Below are positions 34,370 to 43,895 of a DNA stretch of 64,000 bases, piece after piece. The stretch covers positions 2,727,633 through 2,791,632 of the forward strand of contig NZ_CM002917.1 in assembly GCF_000154705.2 (NCBI RefSeq), given 5' to 3'. The position numbers were made by a program, and so were the translations under genes. Origin of the DNA: Hoeflea phototrophica DFL-43 (GTDB lineage Bacteria; Pseudomonadota; Alphaproteobacteria; Rhizobiales; Rhizobiaceae). Below the pieces are notes generated by a model, which saw only the letters and a list, made by a program, of their open reading frames with translations, was not told the DNA's origin and ran no database searches. How positions within the stretch are numbered: position 1 is the first letter of the stretch; every line of letters starts with the position of its first letter.

Positions 34370-35133
34370 GCGCCGTCCATCTGACCCGCAACGGCAAGGT
34401 GGCCGAACTCTGCCTGGACAATCCGGCCAAGATGAACGCCTTCACGGTAGAGATGCTGGGACAGCTTGCCGCCCATCTCGATTTGATTGACCACGACACC
34501 ACCATTGCGGCCGTGATGCTGACGGCTACGGGCGACCGCGCCTTCTGCACCGGCGCCGATATCAACGGCTGGGGCGATCTGAGCCCGGCCAAATTTGCCC
34601 GCCATTGGGTGCGCGACGGCCACCGGATATTTGATCGGCTGGCGCGTCTTGGCAAACCGACGATTGCGGTTCTGAGCGGACACGCCTTTGGCGGCGGCCT
34701 GGAACTTGCCGCTGCCTGCGACCTGCGGGTGATGGCAACCGGCGCCAGCCTCGCCCTCCCAGAGGCTGGCGTCGGCATAGTTCCAGGATGGTCTGGCACG
34801 CAACGTCTGATGCGCCTGCTGCCGGAACCGATGGTCAAGGAAATGGCGTTGTTCGGCATGCGCATCAAGGCTGACCGGGCGCTTGCCTGCGGCTTTGTGG
34901 CGGCCGTTGGCGATGATCCACGTGCCCTTGCCGAAACGCTGCTGGACCGCACCATCGCCCTTTCGCCGCGCGCGGTTGAAATCACCAAGTCCATGATCCA
35001 CGCCGCACAGGGCGAGGATCGCGGCGCGATGGTCGAGGCGCTGGGCAGCGCCGCCATCGCCGCCTCCGCCGACCGGGACGAAGGCGTCGCCTCGTTCCGC
35101 GAAAAGCGCAAACCAGATTTTTCGGGTCAGTAA
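34366..35133 (+). CDS. Enoyl-CoA hydratase/isomerase family protein
   Basis: The protein has 255 aa, crotonase fold. The oxyanion-hole stretches are RAFCTGADINGW and GHAFGGGLELAAACDLRV; LPEAGVGIVPGWSGTQRL carries the second acidic position. It hydrates or isomerises an enoyl-CoA. The start at 34366 (ATGA overlap) is chosen over 34330, which lies in the CoA-transferase gene. Together with the flanking CoA-transferase and aldehyde dehydrogenase it suggests a CoA-linked side pathway for a carboxylic acid. Confidence 0.9.
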   Translation: MSAVHLTRNGKVAELCLDNPAKMNAFTVEMLGQLAAHLDLIDHDTTIAAVMLTATGDRAFCTGADINGWGDLSPAKFARHWVRDGHRIFDRLARLGKPTIAVLSGHAFGGGLELAAACDLRVMATGASLALPEAGVGIVPGWSGTQRLMRLLPEPMVKEMALFGMRIKADRALACGFVAAVGDDPRALAETLLDRTIALSPRAVEITKSMIHAAQGEDRGAMVEALGSAAIAASADRDEGVASFREKRKPDFSGQ

Positions 35134-35136
35134 GTC

Positions 35137-36663
35137 ATGAATCAAATGAACATCATCTCCGACCAGACGGTTGCCTTGCCGAACAAAGCCTACCAGGCCC
35201 GCCACTTCATCAATGGCGTTTCCCAGGACAGTTTTGACGGCCAGAAATCGAACCGCATTTCGCCCTCGCACGGCGTGGTCGTCAGCCAAGCCGCCCTCGG
35301 GACTGCAGTCGAGGCTGAGGTCGCGATCGCGGCTGCCCGCACCGCTTTCGACGATGGCCGCTGGAGCCGCATGTCCGGCAAGGAGCGCGCCACCATCCTG
35401 AACAAGGTCGCTGACCTGATCGAAGCAAACGTTGAACAGATGGCGCTGATCGAGACGCTGGAAAGCGGCAAGCCGATCGCTCAGGCACGCGGCGAATGCG
35501 GCGGCGCGGCGGACTTGTGGCGCTATGCCGCTTCGCTGGCCAGAACCAGCCATGGCGACAGCCACAACACGCTTGGCGCCGACATTCTGGCGGTGATCCT
35601 GAAAGAGCCGATTGGCGTGGTCTCTATCATCACCCCGTGGAATTTTCCGTTCTGGATTCTCAGCCAGAAGCTGCCTTTCGCGCTGGCAGCAGGCTGCACC
35701 TGCGTGGTGAAGCCATCCGAGATGACCCCTTCAACCACCGCGATGCTGGCCGGCTTCCTGGTCGAGGCCGGCCTGCCGGCCGGGGTGTGCAACATCGTCC
35801 TCGGGTTCGGCGACCCGGTTGGCAGCCTGATGACCACTCACGCGGACGTGGACATGGTGACCTTCACCGGTTCGACTGCCGTGGGCAAGATGATCACCAA
35901 GAGCGCCGGCGACACCCTGAAGAAGGTGGCGCTGGAACTTGGGGGCAAAAACCCCCAGGTAATCTTCCCCAATTGCGATCTTGAAGGCGCAGCAGACGCC
36001 GTTACCTTCGGCATCTATTTCAACGTGGGCCAGTGCTGCAATTCGTCCAGCCGCATCATTGTGCATGAAGACATCGCCGATGCCTTTGTTGCGCGGGTGG
36101 TGGAGCTCTCACGCCAGGTCGCCTTTGGCAATCCGCTGAACCCGGAAACGCAGGTCGGGGCCATCGTGACCCCGGAGCATGCGGAAAAGATCAATACTTA
36201 CGTGCAGGCGGCGGCCGAAGCCGGTGCCGAGATTTGCCTGGGCGGCGCCAGCCTGATGGTTCCGGGCCTAGGCGACCAGTTCTACCAGCCAACCGTCATG
36301 CGTGACGTGACACCCGATATGGCGATTGCCCGCGAGGAAGTCTTCGGCCCCGTTCTGGCAGTTCTGACATTCCGGACACTGGATGAAGCCATCGCGTTGA
36401 CCAATGATGCCACCTACGGCCTTTCAGCCGGGATCTGGTGCGATGATGTCCATACATGCCTCGACTTCAGCCGCCGCGTTCAGGCCGGCACGGTCTGGAC
36501 CAATACCTGGATGGACGGCTTTCCCGAAGTCGCCTTTGGCGGCGTCAAGCAATCCGGCCAAGGCCGGGAGATCGGAAGTTACGGCTTTGATGAATTCCTG
36601 GAGGTGAAATCACTTGTGATGCGGGTTGGCCGCACGCGCGCACCTTGGGTGAAAACGGCCTGA
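35137..36663 (+). CDS. NAD(P)-dependent aldehyde dehydrogenase
   Basis: The protein has 508 aa, the typical length of the superfamily. Motifs are [31 protein letters not shown] (NAD site), ELGGKNPQV (general-base Glu), GQCCNSSSR (nucleophile Cys), and EVFGPVLAV. It oxidises an aldehyde to an acid in the cytosol; it resembles betaine/aromatic aldehyde dehydrogenases but the substrate is not evident. It begins three bases after the hydratase stop. Confidence 0.92.
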   Translation: MNQMNIISDQTVALPNKAYQARHFINGVSQDSFDGQKSNRISPSHGVVVSQAALGTAVEAEVAIAAARTAFDDGRWSRMSGKERATILNKVADLIEANVEQMALIETLESGKPIAQARGECGGAADLWRYAASLARTSHGDSHNTLGADILAVILKEPIGVVSIITPWNFPFWILSQKLPFALAAGCTCVVKPSEMTPSTTAMLAGFLVEAGLPAGVCNIVLGFGDPVGSLMTTHADVDMVTFTGSTAVGKMITKSAGDTLKKVALELGGKNPQVIFPNCDLEGAADAVTFGIYFNVGQCCNSSSRIIVHEDIADAFVARVVELSRQVAFGNPLNPETQVGAIVTPEHAEKINTYVQAAAEAGAEICLGGASLMVPGLGDQFYQPTVMRDVTPDMAIAREEVFGPVLAVLTFRTLDEAIALTNDATYGLSAGIWCDDVHTCLDFSRRVQAGTVWTNTWMDGFPEVAFGGVKQSGQGREIGSYGFDEFLEVKSLVMRVGRTRAPWVKTA

Positions 36664-36713
36664 AACCCTGCGGGGAGATGGCAAGACCGACGCAACAACG
36701 GGAGGAGACCTCA

Positions 36714-37970
36714 ATGCGTGGATACTTTGGAAAGAAATCAGCGATTATCGTCGCAACTCTGCTGGCCACAACCAGCCTGGCATCGGCAGAAGATGTGGAA
36801 GTTCTGCACTGGTGGACCTCGGGCGGCGAAGCCGCTGCGCTGAACGTCCTTAAGGAGGATCTGTCAGGCAAATCCATCGGTTGGGTTGATATGCCCGTCG
36901 CAGGTGGCGGCGGCGAAGCTGCCATGACTACCCTGCGCGCCCGCGTCACTGCAGGAGATGCACCGACCGCTGTTCAGATGCTCGGTTTCGACATTTTGGA
37001 CTGGGCTGCCGAGAAAAAGCTTGCCAACCTGAACGCCGTGGCCGCCGAGGAAGGTTGGGATGCAGTGGTTCCTGCTGCTCTTCAGGCTTTTGCGAAGGTT
37101 GATGGCAATTGGGTTTCAGCCCCTGTGAACGTGCACTCGACCAACTGGGTCTGGGCCAACAAGTCCGTGCTGGATGGCCTTGGCATTGCCCAGCCGACCA
37201 CTTGGGAAGAGTTCGTGGCTGCGATGCAGGCGGTCAAGGACAGCGGCAAGGTTGCGCTCGCCCATGGCGGCCAGGCCTGGCAGGAAGCCACCATGTTTGA
37301 CGGCATCGTACTGTCGGTCGGTGGTGTCGATTTCTACAAGAAAGCCTTCATCGACCTCGACCCGGCAGCGCTGGGTTCCGAACAGATGGTCGAGGTCTTC
37401 AACCGCATGGCCACGCTGCGCAGCTTCGTGGACGACAACTTCTCGGGGCGCGACTGGAACCTGGCTTCGGCAATGGTCATCAACGACGAAGCTGCTTTCC
37501 AGATCATGGGCGACTGGGCCAAGGGCGAATTCCTGAAAGCTGACAAGGTACCGGGCACCGACTTCCTGTGCTTCCGCGTTCCGGGCAGCCAGGGCATGGT
37601 TGCCTTCAACTCTGACCAGTTCGCGATGTTCGCTCAAACAGAGGCAGGCGCTCAAACCGCCCAGGGCGAAATGGCTCGCTCGATTATGGCTCCCAGCTTC
37701 CAATCGGCGTTCAACGTCGTCAAGGGTTCGGTTCCGGCTCGCACCGACGTTCCGAATGACGCGTTTGATGCCTGCGGCAAGCAGGGCATGGCCGAACTGG
37801 CCGAAGCCTCGTCCAATGGTACGCTGGTGGGGTCCATCGCTCACGGCCACGCCAACAAGGCTGCCGTCAAGAATGCGATCTATGACGTCGTGACCGCGCA
37901 TTTCAACGGTGAATACGACGCCGTGGCCGCTGCAGCTAACCTGGTCAACGCTGTCGAAGCCGCGCAGTAG
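36714..37970 (+). CDS. CUT1-type sugar ABC transporter binding protein (copy 1)
   Basis: The protein has 418 aa with a signal peptide (residues 1-23, cleavage after SLASA). The mature part is a family 1 extracellular binding protein of the glucose/mannose type: [64 protein letters not shown], and [15 protein letters not shown] at 36714 has GGAGGAG. It is followed by a strong hairpin, then the permeases. A paralogue is encoded at 39971-41215. Confidence 0.92.
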   Translation: MRGYFGKKSAIIVATLLATTSLASAEDVEVLHWWTSGGEAAALNVLKEDLSGKSIGWVDMPVAGGGGEAAMTTLRARVTAGDAPTAVQMLGFDILDWAAEKKLANLNAVAAEEGWDAVVPAALQAFAKVDGNWVSAPVNVHSTNWVWANKSVLDGLGIAQPTTWEEFVAAMQAVKDSGKVALAHGGQAWQEATMFDGIVLSVGGVDFYKKAFIDLDPAALGSEQMVEVFNRMATLRSFVDDNFSGRDWNLASAMVINDEAAFQIMGDWAKGEFLKADKVPGTDFLCFRVPGSQGMVAFNSDQFAMFAQTEAGAQTAQGEMARSIMAPSFQSAFNVVKGSVPARTDVPNDAFDACGKQGMAELAEASSNGTLVGSIAHGHANKAAVKNAIYDVVTAHFNGEYDAVAAAANLVNAVEAAQ

Positions 37971-37979
37971 ACATTGCTT

Positions 37980-38005
37980 CGGAGAGGGGGGATGCCCCCT
38001 CTCCG
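37980..38005 (+). terminator. Intra-operon hairpin after binding protein 1
   Basis: CGGAGAGGGGG / CCCCCTCTCCG, 11-bp perfect stem with a GATG loop, 9 bases after the stop codon. There is no T-run. It probably stabilises the binding-protein mRNA or attenuates read-through into the permeases. Confidence 0.6.
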
Positions 38006-38096
38006 ACTTCCGCACGTCGGCCAGCATTGATCCTGCACGCCGTTCCAGAAAGCCAATACATGCCGGCCGCAGGCAATTCGCGGTGGAGGAGGAGTC

Positions 38097-38993
38097 ATGG
38101 CAAATCATGCGCCTGGTGTGGATTTCCGAACACGCCTGCAAGAGTGGATACCAAAACTGGTTCTCTCGCCATCGTTGGCTGCCATGCTTGTGTTCGTCTA
38201 TGGCTTCATTGCCTTCACGTTTTACCTCAGCTTCACCAATTCAAAAATGCTGCCCAGCTATGACTGGCTCGGATTCGAGAATTACGCCAAGCTGTGGAAC
38301 CTGTCGGCTTGGTGGGTGGCGGTCACGAACCTGGCCATCTTCGCCACGCTCTATATCACCATCTGTACAGCAATCGGCCTCACGCTGGCGATCCTTCTGG
38401 ACCAGAAAATCCGTGGCGAGGGCGTGCTGCGCCCGATCTACCTGTACCCGATGGCGTTGTCGTTCATCGTGACAGGTACGGCCTGGAAATGGATCATGGA
38501 CCCCGGCATAGGCATCGAGAACTCGATGCACCTCTGGGGTTGGACAAGCTTTCAGTTCAATTGGATCAAGGACCGCGACATGGCGATCTATACCGTGGTG
38601 ATTGCGGCTGTCTGGCAAACGTCCGGCTTTGTGATGGCAATGTTTCTCGCAGGCCTGCGGAGCATCGATAACGAAATCCTAAAGGCCGCGCAGATCGACG
38701 GCGCGTCAAACTTCAGCCTCTACCGCCGCATCGTCATTCCGCTGCTTCGGCCCGCGTTCCTGTCTGCCTTCGTCATCTTGGCGCACCTTGCGGTCAAGTC
38801 CTACGACCTGATCATAGCGCTCACCGGGGGCGGACCAGGGCGCGCCACCGAGCTCCCCGCGACCTTCATGTATTCCTACACCTTCACCCGCAACTCGATG
38901 GGCATCGGGGCCGCCAGCGCGGTTATAATGTTGATGACCATCGCCGCGATCATGACGCCCTACCTTTATGCCGAACTGAAGGAGAAGTCGTGA
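38097..38993 (+). CDS. Sugar ABC transporter permease 1 (MalF-like)
   Basis: The protein has 298 aa with six membrane helices. It has the EAA-loop motif ILKAAQIDGASNFSLYRRIVIPLLRPAF that contacts the ATPase. The wording is that of CUT1 permeases of the MalF/UgpA group. ATG at 38097 has GGAGGAGG. It overlaps the second permease gene. Confidence 0.92.
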   Translation: MANHAPGVDFRTRLQEWIPKLVLSPSLAAMLVFVYGFIAFTFYLSFTNSKMLPSYDWLGFENYAKLWNLSAWWVAVTNLAIFATLYITICTAIGLTLAILLDQKIRGEGVLRPIYLYPMALSFIVTGTAWKWIMDPGIGIENSMHLWGWTSFQFNWIKDRDMAIYTVVIAAVWQTSGFVMAMFLAGLRSIDNEILKAAQIDGASNFSLYRRIVIPLLRPAFLSAFVILAHLAVKSYDLIIALTGGGPGRATELPATFMYSYTFTRNSMGIGAASAVIMLMTIAAIMTPYLYAELKEKS

Positions 38994-39871
38994 TGGCCGC
39001 CGTTGAACAAGATGCTGCCGTCCGCACCGGGGCCCTGACCCGCATCTTCATTTACTCCATCCTGCTGATCTTCATGGCCGTCTACCTGATGCCGCTCTTT
39101 GTGATGATCGCGAACTCGCTGAAGCCCCTGCCCGAGATCACGGGCGGCAACATGATGGCGCTTCCCCGTGAATGGACGCTTGAGCCCTGGCGGCAAGCCT
39201 GGTCCGCCGCCCAGATCGGGGTTGAGCCGACGGGGCTGAAGCCATATTTCATGAATTCGATTCTGATGGTGGTGCCTGCGGTCGTGATCTCGACCATCCT
39301 TGGTGCGCTGAACGGCTACGTGCTCACAAAATGGAGCTTTCGGGGCGACAAAATCATCTTCGGCCTCCTGCTCTTCTCCTGCTTCATCCCCTTCCAGATC
39401 GTTCTGATTCCTATGGCGACGGTGCTGGGCAAACTGGGCATGGCAGGGTCAATTCCCGGTCTCGTGCTTGTGCATGTTGTCTATGGCATAGGGTTCTCGA
39501 CCCTTTATTTCCGCAACTATTACGCCTCCTTCCCAACCGAACTGGTACGCGCAGCCATGATCGATGGTGCGGGGTTCTTTCGGATTTTCTGGCGGATCAT
39601 GCTGCCTGTATCGGGACCGATCATCGTGGTGACTGTGATCTGGCAGTTCACCAATATCTGGAATGACTTTCTTTTTGGCGCATCCTTTGGCGGGCAAAGC
39701 CAGCCGATGACGGTTGCCTTGAACAACCTTGTTCAGTCCTCGACCGGCGTCAAGGAATACAACGTTCACTTTGCCGGCGCGATCCTGGCCGCGCTGCCAA
39801 CCCTGATCGTCTACATCGTTGCTGGCCGCTTTTTCGTGCGCGGCCTGATGGCGGGATCGGTGAAAGGATAG
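38993..39871 (+). CDS. Sugar ABC transporter permease 2 (MalG-like)
   Basis: The protein has 292 aa with six membrane helices and the EAA loop ELVRAAMIDGAGFFRIFWRIMLPVSGP. A GTG three bases upstream (38990) is an alternative start; the ATG overlaps the permease 1 stop. A third stretch, IWNDFLFGASFGG, is typical of MalG/UgpE permeases. It is followed by a 12-bp hairpin. Confidence 0.92.
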   Translation: MAAVEQDAAVRTGALTRIFIYSILLIFMAVYLMPLFVMIANSLKPLPEITGGNMMALPREWTLEPWRQAWSAAQIGVEPTGLKPYFMNSILMVVPAVVISTILGALNGYVLTKWSFRGDKIIFGLLLFSCFIPFQIVLIPMATVLGKLGMAGSIPGLVLVHVVYGIGFSTLYFRNYYASFPTELVRAAMIDGAGFFRIFWRIMLPVSGPIIVVTVIWQFTNIWNDFLFGASFGGQSQPMTVALNNLVQSSTGVKEYNVHFAGAILAALPTLIVYIVAGRFFVRGLMAGSVKG

Positions 39872-39879
39872 GTCAGGAA

Positions 39880-39909
39880 GCCGCCGGGTGGCTGCAACCA
39901 CCCGGCGGC
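39880..39909 (+). terminator. Intra-operon hairpin after permease 2
   Basis: GCCGCCGGGTGG / CCACCCGGCGGC, 12-bp perfect stem with a CTGCAA loop, starting 8 bases after the permease stop. There is no T-run; a processing or attenuation element is likely. Confidence 0.6.
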
Positions 39910-39970
39910 CATGTTCAACCCAAGCCCCAATTGCAAAGAACGTGGGCGAACGACCGGAAGGAATACCAGA

Positions 39971-41215
39971 ATGAAGATTTTGTCCATAACCGCCTTGCTC
40001 CTTGTCAGCGCAAGCTCCGCCCTTGCGGACCAATCCGTCGAAGTCATGCACTTCTGGACATCCGGCGGCGAGGCGGCGGCCTTGAGCGCCGTGCGCGACA
40101 AGGTTGTGGCAGAAGGTGTTACCTGGGCTGATGCCCCGGTCGCGGGCGGTGGCGGTGATGCCGCCAAAACCGCGTTGCAAGCGCGAATCGCGGGTGGCAA
40201 CCCGCCTGCTGCCATGCTGATGCTGGGGCAGAACATTATCGACTGGGCCAATGAAGGCCTGCTAGGCAACGTCGATGCTCTGGCCGCCGCACAGGGTTGG
40301 GATGCCGCCCTGCCGCAGGCCGTGCAAGACTTTACAAAGATAGATGGCCACTATGTCTCTGTGCCAACCAACGTGCACCGCACCGACATGATCTGGGCCA
40401 GCAAGGCCGCCTTCGACAAGATCGACGCGCGGTATCCCACGACCTGGGAAGAGCTGAATGCCCTTGCGCCGAAATTTATCGAGGCCGGGATCATCCCGCT
40501 CGCCCATGGCGGTCAAGCCTGGCAAGAGGCCTATATGTTTGAGGCTGTTGCCGCAGGCGTGGGTGGGGCTGAGTTTTATCGCAAGGCACTCATTGATCTG
40601 GACGATGCTACCCTGCGTGGTCCCGAAATGGTGGCGGTATTTGATCAGATGGCCGCCCTGCGCGGCATGGTTGACCCCAACTTCCCCGGCCGTGACTGGA
40701 ATCTTGCCAGCGCTATGGTCATCAATGGCGAGGCCGCCATGCAGATCATGGGTGATTGGGCCAAGGGCGAATTCACAAATGCCGGCAAACTGCCCGGCAC
40801 GGATTATGCCTGCATCCCCGTGCCCAAGGCCAAGGGCGATGGCTTTGTCTATCTGGTAAACTCGCTGTCCCTGTTCACTCAGGCCGACCCCGACAGGATC
40901 AAGGCGCAAGAGGTGCTTGCATCCGCCATAATGGACCCCGCGGTGCAAATTGCGTTCAATCAGGCAAAGGGGGCAATCCCCGCACGCACTGACATTGATC
41001 TGACGACGATGGACACCTGCGCACAAGGCACTTCGGCAGCACTTGCGACCAATGATGCGGGCGGCGCGGCAGTTCCCACCTTCGCAGGCACCCATGCCGC
41101 AAATGCCGCTGTGGTGGGCGCTGCAACCGATGCTATCACCGATTTCTTCAATTCGGAGATGTCTGCAGCAGAAGGCGCCGTTGCCTTGGCAGACGCAATC
41201 GCCGCAGCAAAGTGA
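39971..41215 (+). CDS. CUT1-type sugar ABC transporter binding protein (copy 2)
   Basis: The protein has 414 aa with a signal peptide (1-19, cleavage after SALA). It is paralogous to the product of 36714-37970 over the whole length: [68 protein letters not shown], and [12 protein letters not shown]. The two differ in many pocket-adjacent positions, so they may bind different sugars and share one permease pair (inference). A frame opening at 39911 lacks a ribosome site. Confidence 0.9.
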   Translation: MKILSITALLLVSASSALADQSVEVMHFWTSGGEAAALSAVRDKVVAEGVTWADAPVAGGGGDAAKTALQARIAGGNPPAAMLMLGQNIIDWANEGLLGNVDALAAAQGWDAALPQAVQDFTKIDGHYVSVPTNVHRTDMIWASKAAFDKIDARYPTTWEELNALAPKFIEAGIIPLAHGGQAWQEAYMFEAVAAGVGGAEFYRKALIDLDDATLRGPEMVAVFDQMAALRGMVDPNFPGRDWNLASAMVINGEAAMQIMGDWAKGEFTNAGKLPGTDYACIPVPKAKGDGFVYLVNSLSLFTQADPDRIKAQEVLASAIMDPAVQIAFNQAKGAIPARTDIDLTTMDTCAQGTSAALATNDAGGAAVPTFAGTHAANAAVVGAATDAITDFFNSEMSAAEGAVALADAIAAAK

Positions 41216-41220
41216 TGACC

Positions 41221-41248
41221 AGGCCGCGCGCCGCATCGCGCGCGGCCT
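41221..41248 (+). terminator. Intra-operon hairpin after binding protein 2
   Basis: AGGCCGCGCG / CGCGCGGCCT, 10-bp perfect stem with an 8-nt loop, 5 bases after the stop. It is the third such structure in this operon. Confidence 0.55.
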
Positions 41249-41280
41249 GACCAATTTCTACCTACAACCGGAGCACGACC

Positions 41281-42393
41281 ATGGGCTTTTTAGATATCCG
41301 CAATGTCACAAAATCCTATGGATTTGTTCAGGTTCTGCACGAGGTGAATATCGAAGTGCAGGAGGGTGAATTTCTGGTTCTCGTCGGCCCTTCGGGTTGC
41401 GGCAAGTCCACCCTCCTGAATATGATCGCGGGACTGGAAGGGATCACGTCAGGAGATATCTCAATCAAGGGACGTGTGGTGAACGGGGTGCACCCATCCA
41501 AGCGAAACATCGCAATGGTGTTCCAGAGCTATGCCCTTTACCCCAACATGACTGTCGGCCAAAACATGACCTTTGGCCTCGAAATGCATGGCGTCCCCAA
41601 GCCCGAGCGCGAAAAGGCGCTGCGGGATGTGGCCAAGCTTTTGCAGATCGAAAACCTCTTGGATCGCAAACCGGGCCAACTGTCCGGCGGCCAGCGTCAA
41701 CGCGTTGCCATGGGCCGCGCACTTGTGCGTAATCCGGATGTGTTTCTTTTCGACGAACCTCTTTCCAACCTTGACGCCAAACTGCGCGTCGACATGAGGA
41801 CCGAGATCAAGAAGCTGCATGAAAAGCTGAAGACGACCATCGTCTATGTGACCCACGACCAGATCGAAGCCATGACCCTTTCGACCCGCATTGCGGTGAT
41901 GTTCAAGGGATATGTCCAGCAGCTCGGAACGCCGAAGGAAATCTACGACACGCCGGCAAATGTCTATGTGGCGACCTTCATGGGCAGCCCGGCGATGAAT
42001 GTCATGCCGGCCAGGGTGGTGGTGAAGGACGGCATTCCCCACGCGGAGATCAAGGATGCTAAGGGCGCTGTTCAGAACCTCAGATTCAGCCAACCCAACC
42101 TGGCCGATTGGAGCGGAAAGGACATCCTGCTGGGCATCAGGCCCGAGTCCATCACCGATCCCGATGGCGCTGACCGCAATTCGAAGAACATCGTGTCGTT
42201 GCGGAACCTCGTCGGCGTTACCGAACCGGCCGGCGCCGATACCTTTGTCGCAATGGAACTGGGCGGCAAGGACATCATCGCCCGCATGCGCGCCGACGCC
42301 AATGTGCGTTCGGGCCAGGAGTTCGATTTCGCGATCAACATGGAAAAGGCCGTGGCCTTCGACCCGAATACTGAAGAGCGCATCAAGACATGA
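41281..42393 (+). CDS. Sugar ABC transporter ATPase (MsmX/UgpC-like)
   Basis: The protein has 370 aa. Walker A is GPSGCGKST, the Q-loop VFQSYALYPNMT, the signature LSGGQRQRVAMGRA, and Walker B VFLFDEPLSNLDAKLR. The C-terminal regulatory OB (TOBE) domain follows from about residue 235, with GIRPESI. It powers the permease pair encoded upstream. It overlaps the GMC oxidoreductase gene by ATGA. Confidence 0.93.
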   Translation: MGFLDIRNVTKSYGFVQVLHEVNIEVQEGEFLVLVGPSGCGKSTLLNMIAGLEGITSGDISIKGRVVNGVHPSKRNIAMVFQSYALYPNMTVGQNMTFGLEMHGVPKPEREKALRDVAKLLQIENLLDRKPGQLSGGQRQRVAMGRALVRNPDVFLFDEPLSNLDAKLRVDMRTEIKKLHEKLKTTIVYVTHDQIEAMTLSTRIAVMFKGYVQQLGTPKEIYDTPANVYVATFMGSPAMNVMPARVVVKDGIPHAEIKDAKGAVQNLRFSQPNLADWSGKDILLGIRPESITDPDGADRNSKNIVSLRNLVGVTEPAGADTFVAMELGGKDIIARMRADANVRSGQEFDFAINMEKAVAFDPNTEERIKT

Positions 42394-43877
42394 CTACACC
42401 GGACGTCATCATCATCGGGTCAGGCATCGGCGGTTCAACCATGGCGGCTGCCCTTGCCCGCACGGGCAAGCAGATCCTGATCCTCGAGCGTGGCGAGCAT
42501 CTGGCTCCGTCAGCCAATGACCGCAACGACAAGGCGATCTTCGCCGACGGATGTTTCAGGCCGGAAGAAGAATGGTTGGATGGTGAAGGCAAGCCCTTCA
42601 ACCCTGGCAACTACTATTATGTGGGTGGAAATTCGAAGTTCTACGGCGCGGTGCTTGTCCGCTATCGCCGTGAAGACTTCTCCCCGCTGACCCACATGGG
42701 CGGAGTGACGCCAGGTTGGCCAATTTCCTACGATGATCTGGAGCCGTTCTACGGGCAGGCCGAAACCCTTTACTCGGTGCGCGGCCAGATCGGCGAGGAT
42801 CCGACCGAGCCTGTGCATTCCACACTCTACCCTCACCCCCCCGTTGCCCACGAGGCGCCTATTGCGGCGCTTCGCGGCCGCCTCGCCAAGACCGGTCTTC
42901 ACCCTTCCTCGCTTCCGCTCGGAGTCGATATCGACCGCTGGCTGGCAAGGGCGAAAACACCCTGGGATGCCTTTCCCGATACCACGGGCGGCAAGATGGA
43001 TGCCGAGACCGCAGCCCTGAAGTCCGCCTTGCAGCATAGCAATGTGCAGCTTCGTACCAGGGCCATGGTCAAGCGGCTGGTGACCGGGGAGAACGGCCTT
43101 ATTACCGGCGTCGAACTTGCGTCCGGTGAGGTCCTGGCGGCGCCTGTCGTGGTTCTGGCGGCTGGCGCGATCCAGAGCGCGGCACTGCTGCTTGCCTCGG
43201 CCAATGACGCCCATCCGAACGGCATTGCCAACAGTTCCGACCAGGTGGGACGCAATTTCATGAACCACAATTGCTCGGCGGTGCTGGCCTTGCATCCGTT
43301 TTGGCGAAATGACTCGATCTACCAAAAGACGCTGATGGTGAATGACTTTTATCTCACAGGTGGCCCCAAGGGAGAGCCGCTGGGCAATATTCAGCTGCTC
43401 GGCAAGATTTCGGGAACAATTCTCAGCGCGTCAACCGCAATGCCAAAATTCCTGGCCAATTGGATCGCAAGGCATTCGGTCGATCTCTATGCCATGTCGG
43501 AAGACCTTCCGAACCCCGAAAGCCGTGTCACCCTGAAGGACGGCCAGATCGTGCTGGACTGGAAGCGTTCAAACTGGGAAGCCCATTTGGCGCTGGTCCA
43601 AAAGTTGAAGGCAAAGCTGCGCGAAGCTGGCTATCCGGTCGTGCTGGCGCGCCCGTTTGACCGGCGCACACCATCTCATCAATGCGGCACTGCGCGGATG
43701 GGCAGCGATCCGAAAACCAGTGTCGTCGACACCTTCTGCCGCAGCCATGACCATTCAAACCTGTTCATCACCGATGCCACGGTCCTACCCACCTCTGCGG
43801 CGGTCAACCCGGCATTGACGGTGGCGGCCCTTGCGATACGGACAGCTCATCACATTGCACAAACCAGGTTTGGCTGA
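42390..43877 (+). CDS. GMC-type FAD oxidoreductase 1
   Basis: The protein has 495 aa. It has the N-terminal FAD motif DVIIIGSGIGGSTMAAALARTG, substrate-side YYYVGGNSKFYGAVLVRYR, FAD site VVLAAGAIQSAALLLAS, and the C-terminal catalytic region PSHQCGTARMGSDP with ITDATVLPTSAAVNPALTVAALA. The pattern is closest to sugar-oxidising GMC enzymes (glucoside 3-dehydrogenase, fructose or gluconate dehydrogenase large subunits). It has no signal peptide, so it would act in the cytosol. Its overlap with the transporter ATPase links it to the imported sugar. Confidence 0.85.
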   Translation: MTTPDVIIIGSGIGGSTMAAALARTGKQILILERGEHLAPSANDRNDKAIFADGCFRPEEEWLDGEGKPFNPGNYYYVGGNSKFYGAVLVRYRREDFSPLTHMGGVTPGWPISYDDLEPFYGQAETLYSVRGQIGEDPTEPVHSTLYPHPPVAHEAPIAALRGRLAKTGLHPSSLPLGVDIDRWLARAKTPWDAFPDTTGGKMDAETAALKSALQHSNVQLRTRAMVKRLVTGENGLITGVELASGEVLAAPVVVLAAGAIQSAALLLASANDAHPNGIANSSDQVGRNFMNHNCSAVLALHPFWRNDSIYQKTLMVNDFYLTGGPKGEPLGNIQLLGKISGTILSASTAMPKFLANWIARHSVDLYAMSEDLPNPESRVTLKDGQIVLDWKRSNWEAHLALVQKLKAKLREAGYPVVLARPFDRRTPSHQCGTARMGSDPKTSVVDTFCRSHDHSNLFITDATVLPTSAAVNPALTVAALAIRTAHHIAQTRFG

Positions 43878-43895
43878 CGCAGGCAGGAGGGCCAC

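Noticed and set aside
38027..38263. ORF overlapping the start of permease 1
   Set aside because: It is an out-of-frame shadow of the permease gene, which has a strong ribosome site and clear EAA loop.
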